From NCBI GenBank assembly GCA_965153355.1, contig OZ231127.1, forward strand, positions 38,812,001 through 38,876,000: a stretch of DNA of 64,000 nucleotides. The letters are read 5' to 3'. Position 1 is the first letter of the stretch, and each line of letters opens with the position of its first letter. Shown here piece after piece: positions 36,716-50,599 of this stretch. The notes beneath the pieces are model-generated. The model saw only the letters and a list, made by a program, of their open reading frames with translations, ran no database searches and had not been told where the DNA came from. The position numbers were made by a program, and so were the translations under genes. The DNA comes from Flaccisagitta enflata (lineage: Eukaryota > Chaetognatha > Sagittoidea > Aphragmophora).

Positions 36716-37491
36716 AGTTTGGCAATAGCCTGATACACAAAAAGTGATGGGATAATTATACTTTTGGCGATTTTTGTTTTCTACAAAAGACACAGGCTAA
36801 CTTTTGCTAAGTTTTGCCGAGTTAAACCAAAGCAACATGTTAAGGAGAATCATTCATAAATTCATTCTTACATCTTTAATTCAAAACAAAGCTTTTTTAC
36901 ATACTAAATTGAAGCAAAAGGTGATCCAACCATGAACAATGCGAAGATTATAAAAATCAAATTGCTTGAATGTTAAGCCTTGGGCTAGCAACAAAAATTC
37001 TATCATGTTGAAAATTGGCCATCTTTATACTAAATTTATAGTGTCTTTTGATCTTGACTTAGAAATGTTTAGTCTATCCTTTTTTTTCAATTTTCATTAT
37101 TTCAAAAGTGGAGTAGATGTATTAGGTGCTGTATGCAAAACTATTGAGCACTGACAACAATATGCAAATTAAATGTGAGAGTGAAATAGAGACACAACCT
37201 GAAAGCCTTTTGAGGTCTGGTATGAGAAACATATAAAATTTGCCGATTTGTCTTCACAGTTAGATGGTAAAGAAAACCATTATGCTGAACCTAGTTGATC
37301 ACATTATCACTAGAAACAAATAAAAACTTTTAATGAACAAACAAACAAGATTTGGCTTTGTATATAAATAGTTTTATTGTTGCATGGTTAACTCATTTCG
37401 GAAACAATGTAAGTTACAAAAAATAGATGTAAGCTGTTGATTGAATTGAAATGCAGCAATATGCAAATGAGCTTTAGATTTGATGCAAAGA

Positions 37492-37493
<2 letters not shown>

Positions 37494-37543
<50 letters not shown>

Positions 37544-37546
37544 GGG

Positions 37547-37582
<36 letters not shown>
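37494..37582. repeat. (GA)n-(CT)n inverted microsatellite
   Basis: A GA tract, a GGGAGGGGGGAGCT centre, then CT: a perfect simple-sequence foldback. Confidence 0.9.
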
Positions 37583-37583
<1 letters not shown>

Positions 37584-38791
37584 TATTGCCTAAGTTGAGA
37601 CAGGCTGGGTGCCTGACCAGCGGTGGTGCCTTACACAGTGGGTTAATCTGTCTAGTTAATTCTGACAACCAACTCTAGCCTGAAATCAACCTTCCTTCCC
37701 AACTTAACCATACCCCTTTAACTCACTCTTCCCCTTGGACTAAACCCTTCCCCTGAAATCAATCCTCAAATTATCAAAACCTAGGCTTGAACTGAAACTG
37801 AGAATTTGTTTTCAATGTTGATCCTTTGACATTTAAAAAAAGATAAGCCCCTTTTTCCTATTCCCCAAAAAACCTATATGTTGAAATAGATTGTTAAAGA
37901 GGAAGGTCAGAAACATTCCTTTTGAATGAGTGAGATTTGTCAACAGACCATTTTACTACCAGAACAAGACATGAAACAGAAAGATACCGGGGAACAGGAT
38001 GTCATTAAGAGTCAAGACTGATTATAGAATACAAAAAATTCATATATGAAATGTGGCTGAAGATTTTGATTAGAAAAAGACAATGTCTGCAATATGCAAA
38101 TGATTTCATGGGTTTCTAAAGGTGTGGCCAATCTCCCTCTTGACCTTTAGTTTTCCAATAACTTGCTTTCCAATACAAAAAACGTTTGATTGCTTGATGC
38201 ACTTCATCAAAAAGATTCTGCCTACAGAGTTCTGCATCCATTGACTAAAATTTTGGCTAAATCTAAATCAAGGTCATTTCTGTACAAGGAGAACAAGATT
38301 AGTTAACACTTTGACTTTCATAGGGTCAGATTCAATCTCATTTGCATATTGTAGAGTGCAATTAAACCTCTCTGTCTATGTTTTTTAATCAAATTTTCTT
38401 TTCTCATCACTTCAAATATGCTGTTGATTGAAATGCATGAACTATTGATTTGATGTATATTTTGTTCATGTAAGAAGATATCTTTTATGGTGTAGGTTTG
38501 ATAATTTCATTCACTGTGATGTAATAAGTATTTGTAAAAATAAAATCAGCCAAAGCAAAGGGATCTTCTTGCTGCATTTGTTATACTTTGTACTTGGGCT
38601 AACTTCAACCTAACCTTATGTCCTCAGTAATATCTTTGCCCTTCCTTTTAGACATCTTCACAAACCTGTCAATACCCTTTATACCTGTTTATTCCTAAGC
38701 AACCTTCCCTGTTTCAAATGAGAACAAACAGATAGAAAATCATCCATGTCTTTCACCCATTTTTCCGACCTTTTATGCAGCTTAAACAGTA

Positions 38792-38914
38792 AACAAGGCC
38801 AAATAGGCCAATAAGGTGCGCCATGTGGATCATCGAAAGAGTTTGTCAACGACCAACTGACAGATCAACCAACAGACACAGCCAATTAAGGAGGTGCTTT
38901 GGCGCACCTAAAAA
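38792..38914 (-). mobile_element. Family 1 copy G (AGGTGCGCC subfamily)
   Basis: Minus strand: TTTTTAGGTGCGCCAAAGCACC at the 5' end (W = AGGTGCGCC, 38901-38909). The distal GGCGCACCT (plus 38814-38822) is the exact complement, followed by TATTGGCC and GGCCTTGTT. It is inserted in one ~475-bp unit; the next unit (39381-39395) shows the empty site. Confidence 0.7.
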
Positions 38915-39767
38915 GACTTAGATGGGTCATTGTCAATCTCATTTGCATATTGCAGCTCTATAGTGACCTAGAAAAAAACTTCCTGAATGTTCTTTTTTTA
39001 AGGCATGGATGGGTCTCTCGTAGATCATTGGGCCATTAGTCTAAAAATCAAGTCCATCTCTGGATATCTGCAACGCTTAAGAGTTGTTTCATGATTGGAA
39101 CTTTATCATATTGGAATTCATTTTGCTCCTATCAGTCTAACAAAGACCAAACAAAGAATAAACAAAAGTTTTTTTGGAAATCTTGGATAATTATGTTATG
39201 CCTGTAAGGGTGTTAGGTTAACTTAGTTCTTCCCTTTAGACAACCAAATAAATTGGTTTATGCCCTTTACACCCATTGACTCAGAAGCCATCTGGCAAGT
39301 TGAATAAAGAGAAAGAATAAGGAGATGGAGCACTGTTCATTTGCCTACCACCCTTTTATTAAATGTATTATGCAGCTGAAGCAGTACAAAAGACTGGGAA
39401 GGGTCACTCAATTTCATTTGCATATTGCAGCTCTATAGTGACCTTAAAATAACTTCCTGAATGTCATTTTTTGCAGGGGCAATGATTGGTCTCTAGTAGA
39501 TCTATTAGTCCAACAATCAAGTCCATCACTGGACCACTTTGGACCACTATCATATTGGAATTTATTTTGCTCCTAACAGTCTAACAGAGACCAACAAAAA
39601 CTCTCACCCTTCCAAACTTTGAAAACTTATGGCATTATTTTAACTTAGATCTTCACTTCATAGTACAGATACCCTGACAAACCAGTCTATACCCTTCAAA
39701 CCCATTGACTCACGAGCATATACTTGAGAATTAAGAGATAGAGAAGTATCTAATTGTCTCCCACTCC

Positions 39768-39972
39768 CAAATCAGCCCTCTAGTCCTCAAAGACGCCTTC
39801 AGTGACCAAACTCGTCATCTAAGGCCCCTTAAGGATGTCTGAAAATTCACCCCTGTGTCCTACAGGACATCGGCCCTTTTGGGCCGCTGCCCGGCTCTCA
39901 ATCCACTTGATCACTCCAAGCAGGGCATTGGGTACCGCTGACCATGTGTGATCCTTGGATGATTAGTCTAAA
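39768..39972 (+). mobile_element. Family 2 right-end fragment
   Basis: The right arm only (CACCCCTGTGTCCTACAGGAC, then GGGCCGCTGCCC) with the 3' extension (CACTCCAAGCAGGGCATTGG, GATCCTTGG). It sits inside a ~475-bp unit. Confidence 0.6.
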
Positions 39973-40387
39973 CCTATCATACAGCCAAAACAGTGTGAAA
40001 GACTGAGAAGACACTTCGTCATTCTGATTTGCATATTGCAGTTCTACAGTGACCCTTAATAAACATCCTAAATGTCCTTTTTTTCTCAGGTGCATGGGTT
40101 GGTCTTTAGTAGCTCATTAGTCCATTGGTCTTACAATCGAGTCCAGTTCTTGATATCTACAATGCCTAAGAGCCATTCCATAGTTTGACCACTACCATAT
40201 TGAAATTCATTTTGCTCCTTAAGGTCTAACAAACGCCTAAAAAACTCGGAAGTAATGAATGATTCTCTGCACGATTTTGTTTTTCTTTGTGAATCCTCCA
40301 CCAGAGCGAATTTAAATCAGATTGCTTCGGGCTGTAATACATAAAACCCAGCCAACCCTTAGCCCTAAAGCTAACTCTGTCTTTAAC

Positions 40388-40436
40388 CCTAATCCTAAAA
40401 CTACCCCCCACCCTAACCCTAACCCTAAACCCACGC
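40388..40436 (+). repeat. Short CCCTAA (telomere-like) run
   Basis: Three to four imperfect CCCTAA units. An interstitial fragment, too short to imply a telomere. Confidence 0.5.
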
Positions 40437-41239
40437 CTAACCTTAATTTGAAAAACCGCTTAAAAAGTCTTAAAAACAAAAGATCACAGATGATCGTACA
40501 ATTGTACCAAAAACTCATTTGCATATTGTAGCACACAGTTAATGCAATTTTATGCTATCAATTACCTATTTCTATTAGACAACAGCATCTCCTGATATTA
40601 TAAAGCTATCAAATAAACTATTCCGAGTCTTGGATAAAATATTCTTAGAAAAAACATCAGGCTCTATCCAATATGTGGTCATCTCAATGAAGATTGCGCA
40701 GGTTTGTCTGAGTTGCTGGTATCACCATCAGGAGGTGAAAACAAAGATAGTTTGAAAATGGATCAAGTCCAATTGGTGATATAGCTCAATCTTGTTCATT
40801 GGTGTTTGACTTTTAAAGTTAAGAAAAAACATGTCTTTAGATTTATCAAAGGTAAAGAGCGCTATTCTGATCTCTGGTTTGTCAAACTGATTAAATGAAT
40901 TTGCATATTGCAGCAGTTCAAATTGTCTTCATACACCTTATTGATCTTCGTGTTTTTCCTCAAAATTGTCTTGCAATGGGATCAGGGACAGCAAGAAAGT
41001 TTTTTTTGCCTGAGCTACAGTTGATACACAGTTTACTTTTAAGATTCTTTTTATCATAAAAAAATAACAGACAAGGTTGTGCTCAATGGTTTTTCTTTCT
41101 TCCTGATGTGTAATTTCCTAAGGCAACAGAAATATGGTTTCATTTTCAGACCTTAAACCGAGGGATTAATGATCACTTTTTCATTAAAGTCTCTTTTCAC
41201 TCTCTTCTCTCAATTTGCATGTTGCTGCCAATCCGTGTT

Positions 41240-42270
41240 CCACCTCTGATTTTTGACTTTGAGAAAACCACTGTGAGGTTTCTTGACAATTCATTTAAAA
41301 ACTTCATTAAATTATCTTGAGCTAAAACCAAAAACCATAAGTAGAATTTTTTGCTAGTATTTCATCATAAATTGGTATTTTTTTTTTTGCTGATGCTAAA
41401 CCATAACTATGTATACAAGCAATAAAACATTTGTGATTATCATTTTTTTTATGGTTGGACCAAAATCTTTAAATTCATAATACTAGAAAACAAAGATGAT
41501 TGATTAGTCTTGCAATTGAAAAAAAAATGATGCTTCCTCCATCACTTGAGGCTTGGCTTGGCTAAGCATTGTCAAGCTTTGGCTATGCTGAGCATGGCTT
41601 GGCTTAGCAAAGGTAATCTTAAATGGCTTCACTTCCGTTGATTAAACCTGGCTTAGCTCTGTTTGGCTTGGCTTTGCTTGACCCATCAAGACAAAGGGTC
41701 ACCTCCATCTCCATTTGTAATCCTCCTTTCCTCATCAGGTCAAAACCTTTCCTCTTTTCTCCTTTTATCTCCCTCCCTTACTATTTTTTCTTCCTCCTTC
41801 CTCATCCTCTCTTCCTCCTTTTTTTTCTCCTCATCCTCTTCCAAACTCTGTGGTTTTCAAGTCATAACCTGGTTTCTTATTGTTCTTTTGTCACCCTCTT
41901 GCAATACCTTGTTTTCATGAAAAACCGCTTGGTGCGCATTTGCATTGGCATGACTTTCTACTGAAAATAAATGATCTGCATACATAATTAGTCAATTTTT
42001 TCTTGGCCAGACGTTAAATTCTATATATTTTGATAAATTAAAGGTTTTTTGAGGGAGCAATTTTTATATCTTTCTTTAAGATTGTTTCCTGCAAACATAT
42101 TGTTGGCAAGCAGATTCAGTACATAAGAAATATCCATGATATTTGTGAGTTTTGAATAAAGAGTAAAAAAAAGTAAATGATATCAATGCTAGGACATGAA
42201 AGTTGATTTTATTATTCATAATTTGAAAATGTAGGCATGAGTACATGGTAACTGTAACAGTTATGAATAA
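41240..42270. other. No gene seen
   Basis: AT-rich sequence with a GGCTTGGC-type short repeat at 41550-41680 and a T/C-rich stretch at 41700-41860. Confidence 0.5.
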
Positions 42271-42277
42271 CAGATAT

Positions 42278-43303
<1,026 letters not shown>

Positions 43304-43521
43304 CTAAAAGACAGAGGAAGACAGAGACAGAAAAGGAAAAAGAGACACAGAGAGAAAGAGATTGAATAAGAAAAGCATATAGGCAGTCAACTGGACAGCA
43401 TGAGATGCACACTCAGAAGAATATGCATGGAAAAAGAGAGACTCCCATTTACCTGGTCGGCGATAGCCGCCTTTATTGGTAAGCAAGTAAGGGTGCGTGT
43501 ACAAGTAGCTTTTTTTTGACG

Positions 43522-43680
43522 ATGTTGTCAGAATCCGCGAATAATTTCGCCGTCACTGTTTCGCCTCGCAAGATGCGAGCGCCATTTTCTGATTTTGATG
43601 ATTTTCGTGAAAACAAAATGGCACTAACATCGAAATTAGAAACCGGTGAATGGCGGCCGTTAACGTCAATGGCAAAATAA
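43522..43680 (+). CDS. Small ORF, 52 aa, unknown (possible first exon)
   Basis: An ATG-to-TAA frame (MLSESANNFAVTVSPRKMR...) in a CpG-containing island within AT-rich DNA. The opposite strand is also open. GCGCCATTTT and GGCGGCC motifs suggest a promoter or first exon. No homologue recognised; the strand is uncertain. Confidence 0.2.
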   Translation: MLSESANNFAVTVSPRKMRAPFSDFDDFRENKMALTSKLETGEWRPLTSMAK

Positions 43681-44142
43681 ATCACTCTTTACGAGTTACG
43701 ACATTTGATAAATGGTGGGATTAGAATCAGCTCGCGTGGGAAGTTGAGATGGCATGATAGGTTGGTTATGATTGGTGACATGTTGTCCAATGTCCGTCTC
43801 CGGATGTCAATGTGTCTTCTTCCATTTCCATAGTAGACACAAACTCCCTTTTACCGTTCTCTTTTCTCCTTCACCCTAACCCCCGTTTCTCCTTAACCCC
43901 CATTTTTCCTAACCCCCGTTTCTCCTTCACCTCCATTTTTTCTTAACATTTTATCTCCAAAAAAAAGCGATAGGCCCTATGCAGATAATGGATGATCATT
44001 TTGCTTTTTTGTTTATTTTTGGAGATAAAATGATAATGGATAATGGAATGAAGCGTTGACTGCCTATCGCTTTTTTTGTGGCTTTCAGTTTCATCGTAGG
44101 TCGTTCGTGCTCCTTACTCCGCCATCATGCACTAGCTACAGT

Positions 44143-44593
44143 AGAAATTGTATGAGTGGCATTTGGGGGCGTTTCTAGTCAGAGACTTTCGCGTTTTGAA
44201 TAGGCCACTTGGTCGCTCGCTATGTTTGTTCGCTCGCGCACCGCTCACTATGCTCACTCGCTCCACAGCGCTCCACTTCGCTATGCTCCGTTCATGGGTT
44301 AGCTCACTCACTCTGCTCACTCCCTCATAAGACAGTTAAAATTTTTGAATATGTGTTCAGGCTGTTTACGCGTTCCACAGGAGCAAACGCGTTTTTAGTC
44401 GCGGACAAGCGACTCTATAAGAGGCTTTGTCCGTCCGTCCGTTGGTCGGTTGGTCGGTTGGTCGGTTGGTTGGTCGGTCCGTGGTGATCGAGTTGGAAAG
44501 TGTGAAAACGCGCATTTCCGCCCCTGCCCACCCATCCGCGACTGGTATTGGCCGTGTATCCGACCTTGTTCATCTTCACTAGAATCACGCCCT

Positions 44594-44596
<3 letters not shown>
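44143..44596 (+). repeat. Dispersed repeat family 3, copy with family 1 insertion
   Basis: Homologous to 18711-18990, interrupted after GCAAACGCGTTTTT by family-1 copy E and resuming at CATCTTCACTAGAA. A (CT)n tract (44597-44643) follows. Confidence 0.65.
44391..44570 (+). mobile_element. Family 1 copy E (AGTCGCGGAC subfamily)
   Basis: W AGTCGCGGAC at 44397-44406, local AAGCGACTCTATAAGAGGC, GTCGGTTG array, distal word ATCCGCGACT (one mismatch), end CGACCTTGTT. Comparison with 18711-18990 shows no evident target duplication. Confidence 0.7.
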
Positions 44597-44647
<51 letters not shown>

Positions 44648-44648
44648 C

Positions 44649-44830
44649 CCCTGGATCCATGTCTTCATCTGGCAATTCGTGAAGCGATGGTAAGTTCATG
44701 GAGATTGGGTCCCCGAAATGGCTTTTGTTCTCCCAGTACATTAGATGAGAGAGTTCAGGACGAGCCTCAAAGGGGCATGGCACCGGGTGCCCCAGCCAAT
44801 CATAACCCCAGATCTTATCTTTTTGCCGCA
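44649..44830 (-). CDS. Candidate host gene (minus strand), exon C
   Basis: The acceptor on the minus strand is a pyrimidine-rich TTTCCATATTCCCAG ending at 44831. The exon opens with two bases (TG) that complete a codon with the lone G left by exon B, so the phase fits. It encodes about 60 residues rich in Trp, Tyr, Pro and His (KIWGYDWLGHPVPCPF, then LSHLMYWENKSHFGD) and ends at GGG|GTAGGA. The composition is protein-like and quite unlike the surrounding repeats. No family recognised; later exons were not found. Confidence 0.5.
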
Positions 44831-44884
44831 CTGGGAATATGGAAAGGAAATATGAACGGGAGAGAAAAGATATTTGATATCGCC

Positions 44885-45414
<530 letters not shown>

Positions 45415-45782
45415 TGTTCTTTCTTTCTTTCAATTCCTTATCTTTTCAGTAGTGACATATCACTCGTGCGCGCGTGCTAGGAGCGCGCGATCTTGTCATT
45501 CTTACGTTGGCAACATACGTTATCAAAGCCCACAAAAGCCTTCGGGTGAGATTTATTCCTTTTACTTATCACTTTCTTACATTAATTCCTCAAGCCTTCC
45601 CCGTCCCCCACCCTTCTTGCCACGCCCCTTTACTCTTGCTAAAGGCCATCCAACATTTTTTCACCTAAACCGCTTTTCCTCCACCATCACTTCTCCTTTC
45701 ACCCTACCAGTTTGAGACAGATGTTGCCTTTGATAGATCTTCCCATCTTCCACCCATCTGTAGAGCTTTTTTATCGTTTCTT

Positions 45783-45914
45783 TTTTTTAGGTGCGGCAAA
45801 GCACCTCTATAACTGGCTCTGTCCGTCGGTTGGTTGGTCGGTCGGTTGGTCTCTCTGTAACGCATTCGTTCGACGATCAACACGTCGCACCTTATTGGCC
45901 TACTTGGCCTTGTT
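45783..45914 (+). mobile_element. Family 1 copy F (AGGTGCGGC subfamily)
   Basis: TTTTTTAGGTGCGGCAAAGCACCTC at the 5' end. The distal GTCGCACCT (45884-45892) has one mismatch to the complement of W. Its end TTATTGGCCTACTTGGCCTTGTT resembles copy G. It lies in the intron between exons B and C. Confidence 0.65.
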
Positions 45915-46037
45915 ACTCAGACACAACCATGATCATTCTTTCATCTTTCTCTCATTTTTACCATTCTTTTTTTCTCCCTTGATAGTATCGTTGGCAACTG
46001 ATTTAGAGAGTGCTTGTAAGCTTTAATGAAAGTAAAC

Positions 46038-46263
46038 CTTTGACTTTCTTGGTTTTCTTCAACTCCTCGACGTTGCCGTCGTCTTCGTCGTCATCTTGGA
46101 GATCGTCGTCAATTCTTTTGTTAGCATCGTCTCCTATCATTGACGTCTTTTTCAATTGGACCCGTTTCAAAGAGGGTTTTATGGCGGTGTTGACGGCGGT
46201 GGAGGAAGAGGGCCCTGTAATTCTTGGCTTCGAATTAACGTTGGTCGAACTTTGCGTCAACGC
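46038..46263 (-). CDS. Candidate host gene (minus strand), exon B
   Basis: The acceptor TTTTCATTAACAG precedes 46263 on the minus strand and the donor AAAG|GTTTAC follows 46038. 226 nt, entering in phase 0 and leaving with one base over. It encodes Ser/Thr-rich sequence, then a basic segment (KPSLKRVQLKK), an acidic run (DDDLQDDDEDDG) and a Lys-rich tail (ELKKTKKVK), suggesting a disordered nuclear-type protein. Phase matches exon A upstream and exon C downstream. Confidence 0.55.
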
Positions 46264-46356
46264 CTGTTAATGAAAAGACCAGTCATTTCCATTCAAGTTT
46301 CAACGAGAAAATATCGCACCTTTTGTTTGCGTGAGATGGTTAAAAATCGACGGGGG

Positions 46357-46998
<642 letters not shown>

Positions 46999-47004
46999 AA
47001 ACAC

Positions 47005-47329
47005 CTGATTGACGTTTCTTTCCATTCTTTTGACCGTGGCGGTGGAGAGGAAAGGTTTTTCCCGAATGGCTGACGCCGCTGCCGCTGCCGGCAAAGACGC
47101 CGTTCCTGTCATCGGCGCCGTCGCCGTCGCTTTCTTGCGTCCTTCACCTTGAGAACCTCTCGCCGTCGTCGTCGAAGCGCCGGTTTTGGTGTTGGACGTC
47201 GTCTTGGGCGTGGCATTTCCGGTTTGCGGACGCGTCGTTGATTTGATGGTGTTGGCGTTGTATTTGCTGGGTGTCATTTCCTCGTCCGAAGTCTCGTCGT
47301 CCATCGCCATCAGAGAATATTTCGTCACG
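47005..47329 (-). CDS. Candidate host gene (minus strand), exon A
   Basis: The acceptor AAACCTTTTTCCAG lies just above 47329 on the minus strand and the donor AATCAG|GTGTTT follows 47005. 325 nt: one base plus 108 codons, leaving in phase 0. It encodes LMAMDDETSDEEMTPSKYN, then a Thr/Ser/Lys-rich, Ala-rich disordered stretch and a basic end (VKRMERNVNQ). The frame continues into the (CA)n only past the donor, which supports splicing there. An upstream exon is implied by the single leading base unless translation starts at an internal ATG. GC-rich third positions differ from the AT-rich surroundings. Confidence 0.55.
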
Positions 47330-47361
47330 CTGGAAAAAGGTTTACGTACATTCTATTTGTC

Positions 47362-47394
<33 letters not shown>

Positions 47395-47730
47395 TGTTTT
47401 TAGCCAGAGCATGCACCTCTTTATGAGGCTTTGTCCCGCCTTTAGTTTTGTTCGTCCATCGTTCCAAACAACAGTCTGTGCGTCCGTCCATTCTCTGTTT
47501 GTTTCGCTGATAAATTCAGGACCGTGCAAATTCCAATGACTGGAACTCTTTGTTGTTGCGTGTGCGCTACCTGACGTGCTGTCAGATTTTTTGACACCCG
47601 GGTAGACTTTCTGAATCCTTCTCTCGCCCTTTGACCCATAGGCTGAGAAAAAAACTTTTGAGTCGCGTCACTCGCGTGCTACGCAACTCAATATGCCGCT
47701 CTGACGGTCAGTCGGTTGTTGTTGTTGTTT

Positions 47731-47816
<86 letters not shown>

Positions 47817-48055
47817 AACCGGGGAGCCTACCCGGGCTTGTTAAGCATGATTCGGCATCTGATTATCAGAAAGGCCATGCGATCCACCACATTGGGCCAT
47901 GCCACTGGATAATTTTGTGTCCGTCGGTCAATCAGTCTGTCGTTCGCCCTTTTTGACCAAAGGTCTCTCAGCTTTAACGCCAGAGAGACTCTCATCATCC
48001 TTATCCCTGCCGACCCGCACGCACCTGGGGTGGCCGTGTATCCGGCTTTGTCATA
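47395..48055 (+). mobile_element. Degenerate family 1 cluster with (TTG)n
   Basis: A 5' fragment at 47395-47470 (TTTTTAGCCAGAGCATGCACC). Copy Q at 47655-47851 holds a 100-bp (TTG)n between GTCAGTCGG and GGGCTTGTT. A 3' part lies at 47915-48050 ending CGGCTTTGTC. Confidence 0.5.
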
Positions 48056-48248
48056 GAACAAGGCCGGATACACGGCTACCCTAGTTGCGCGCGGGTGGGC
48101 AGGGGCAGTGTTGAAGTAGACCAACCAAGTAGTAGGGCAGGAGCAAAACCGCCAGTAAACGCCGAAAAAGCAAAGTGTTACGGACGGACGGACAGACAGA
48201 CCGACGGACAGAGCGGGTTGTAGAGTCGCGTGCACGCGACTAAAAAAA
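48056..48248 (-). mobile_element. Family 1 copy K
   Basis: Minus strand: TTTTTTTAGTCGCGTGCACGCGACTCTACAACCCGC, GTCCGTCC array, body shared with copy A, distal word with two mismatches, and end CCGGCCTTGTT. Confidence 0.7.
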
Positions 48249-48300
48249 GAGCGCATGGTTAATGGTATGAACAAGTCGAGTGGTTTCGGAAACTTTCACA

Positions 48301-48480
48301 GTTTCTAGTCGGTTGCTAAGCGAGTAAAGGCATCTACAGCGACTCTATGAGAAGGTATATGCCCGTCTATTGGTCTAATGGTCCGTTCGAAGGTAGAAAA
48401 CGCATTACTACTCCTGCCCACAAGACTACCCCAGCCCACCCGCAAGCGACAACATTTTGGCACATTATCCGGCCTTGTTT
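48301..48480 (+). mobile_element. Family 1 copy U (diverged)
   Basis: TTTCTAGTCGGTTGCTAAGCG at the 5' end, CTCTATGAGAAGG, short array, CTCCTGCCC body, distal GCAAGCGAC (7 of 10 against W), end CCGGCCTTGTTT. Confidence 0.5.
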
Positions 48481-48663
48481 AAAACCTGGAAAGGAGTTCG
48501 CTGAGTTCGGAACTGCGTTGGCTTGAAGTGTCCGGTGGTGGCTTTTTAAAATTCAGAGCTCCACCAGTCAAAGTCGGGTGTTTCGCGTAGTTTTCCCATA
48601 GACTTTCGTTCACTCCCCATTGGTTTTTGATCTCCATTGTGGTCCTAGATGTACAGGAGGAAG

Positions 48664-48812
<149 letters not shown>

Positions 48813-48929
48813 ATTACGGTCCGTTAGCCCGTCTTTGCTCACCTCGCACAGCACGCGACTCAAGTAGGAGCAGAGATGGTTTGTGAATCAGTTGAATCTA
48901 ACTTTATTTATTTGCTGACTCCCGTGATA

Positions 48930-50260
48930 GTGACTCTTTCAGAGGCTTTGTCCGTCCGTCCATCGGTTCGTCACTCCGTCTTTCCCTCTGTCATCCAATC
49001 CATGATGCTATAGTCGATAAGTCAAGTCAAGTCAAGTCATATTAAGTGTGAAAACGTGCATTTTAAATGCAGTATTTGTGTGCGGAGTTGGTAAGTATGC
49101 CCCCGCCCACCCGTCCGCGACGTGACTATATTATTACCCCGCGTTACATGTTTTTTTTACCTGGAAGGAACCAAAGGTGCCAATTTCTTTTCTTTCATTT
49201 TTGGAGGATGTTTATCTTCGTTTACCGCCAAGGAATGTAAATGTGTTTATGTAAATGTGTTTTTTTTTCTTCGCAGTTTTCGCCGGTTTCTAAGGAAATA
49301 GCACAATGTTTTTTTTTCTTTCCCTTTCATCAAGTCTCAACTCGAAGACAAATCCTTACTCTTCTTTCTCACATTTCCTCATCTTTTTTTTTCATGTACT
49401 GCCATTTAAATGCGCATTTGAAGAATTGTACCTTCTATCACGGCTTGAAAATTCGGCGTTATGACTTTTACTGTCTTTATCACGCTCGTGGAGCAAAATG
49501 AATTACCATGTCGGCCGGTTGTTTTGTTATTTCGTTTTTTGCGTATTACTGCTTTTAACCACAGGTGCACGATTTCATAATATGACTATATGAGGCCTTG
49601 ATCTTTGTTGCACCTCTTTTTTTTTCAAGCCAAGTCACTCGCGAGTATTTTGAGGCGTGTGCAAGTTGTTGTCACGGTCGTGCTCGTTTTCATTCATCCA
49701 TCTCTTCTTTTTAACGCTGAACTCTTTATTTCCCCTCTCTTCTCTAAATAATTCATCTTCTCTGCCAAAGTAGCTGCTGTCTTAGTTCGAGACAAAACTG
49801 ATGCTCTCCGCTCGTAGAAGTACCTGAGAAAGCAACAGCAACAACAACAACAAAAACAGCAACAACAATTTCTTTGTTGCTGTTAATCTGGTTGACAACA
49901 ACAACGACATCGACAACAACAGTCATGAACATCGATTTCTAGTAAAGTATAAAAATATCAATTTATAGATTTTATAGATAACAAGATCAGCGGCGACAAT
50001 AAGGAAATTGGTGACGTCATTCATCAATAGCATTGCAAAAAGCGATGACAGTTTACAACAAGATCGTTTACATCGGTCAGTCTTACTGAATTGCTTTTCA
50101 AGCTAACCTTGCTCATCTCATTCTTCTTGATAGTTTCAATCATCATTTCATTGAATAGGATCTCTCAGTTAGTCTGCAGGTTCATAGTCTTACTTTTTTT
50201 ACTCTCTCTTTGCCTAATCCATGTTTTCCTGATAATCATCCCTCTCTTTCTGTCTCAACT
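48930..50260. other. Diverged family 1 remnant, then no gene seen
   Basis: 48930-49150 retains GAGGCTTTGTCCGTCC, CCCGCCCACCCGTCCGCGAC and no clear ends. 49160-50260 shows no supportable gene; a small CAACAA/TTGTTG-rich patch lies at 49825-49925. Confidence 0.4.
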
Positions 50261-50265
50261 AGAGA

Positions 50266-50317
<52 letters not shown>

Positions 50318-50374
50318 GCTTCCGAATTTCAATCACTCAAAGCCTCTTTTTTTTCTCTCCTGTTTCCTAATCAG

Positions 50375-50480
50375 AAATGCAAGTATGGCTGCTTTAACCT
50401 CCACGCTGTCGTGGTTCATGGACACATACTGACTTTGAAAGAAAACTTCTTCCGCCACATAGACTTGGCTTCTCTGGGAG
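50375..50480 (+). CDS. Candidate isolated exon, unknown
   Basis: Preceded by a strong acceptor (T/C-rich run ending CCTAATCAG at 50374). Frame 1 reads KCKYGCFNLHAVVVHGHILTL and stays open to a possible donor GGGAG|GTGGCA at 50480. The opposite strand is also open, so this is tentative. Confidence 0.22.
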
Positions 50481-50599
50481 GTGGCAGATCTAAACAAGCG
50501 AGTAGTATAGCTGTTTATATTTTTACTTTCTTTGCATTTAAATGATGGTATGAAAAAAATCATATACCACCATATATGTGAAGTGAGATTTTGATTCAT

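Larger units (their letters stand above)
37140..41230. repeat. Degenerate long repeats marked by TTTGCATATTGCAG
   Basis: TTTGCATATTG(C/T)AG recurs near 38341, 38942, 39417, 40028, 40518 and 40900, and inverted near 37150, 37460 and 38095. Between 38.3 and 40.5 kb the flanks are also homologous (CTCTATAGTGACC, TATTGGAATTCATTTTGCTCCT, ACACCCATTGACTCA). The unit is about 475 bp after subtracting inserted family-1 and family-2 copies. No coding sequence. Confidence 0.6.

Noticed and set aside
40388-40436. Telomere or chromosome end
   Set aside because: Only three or four imperfect CCCTAA units inside other repeats.
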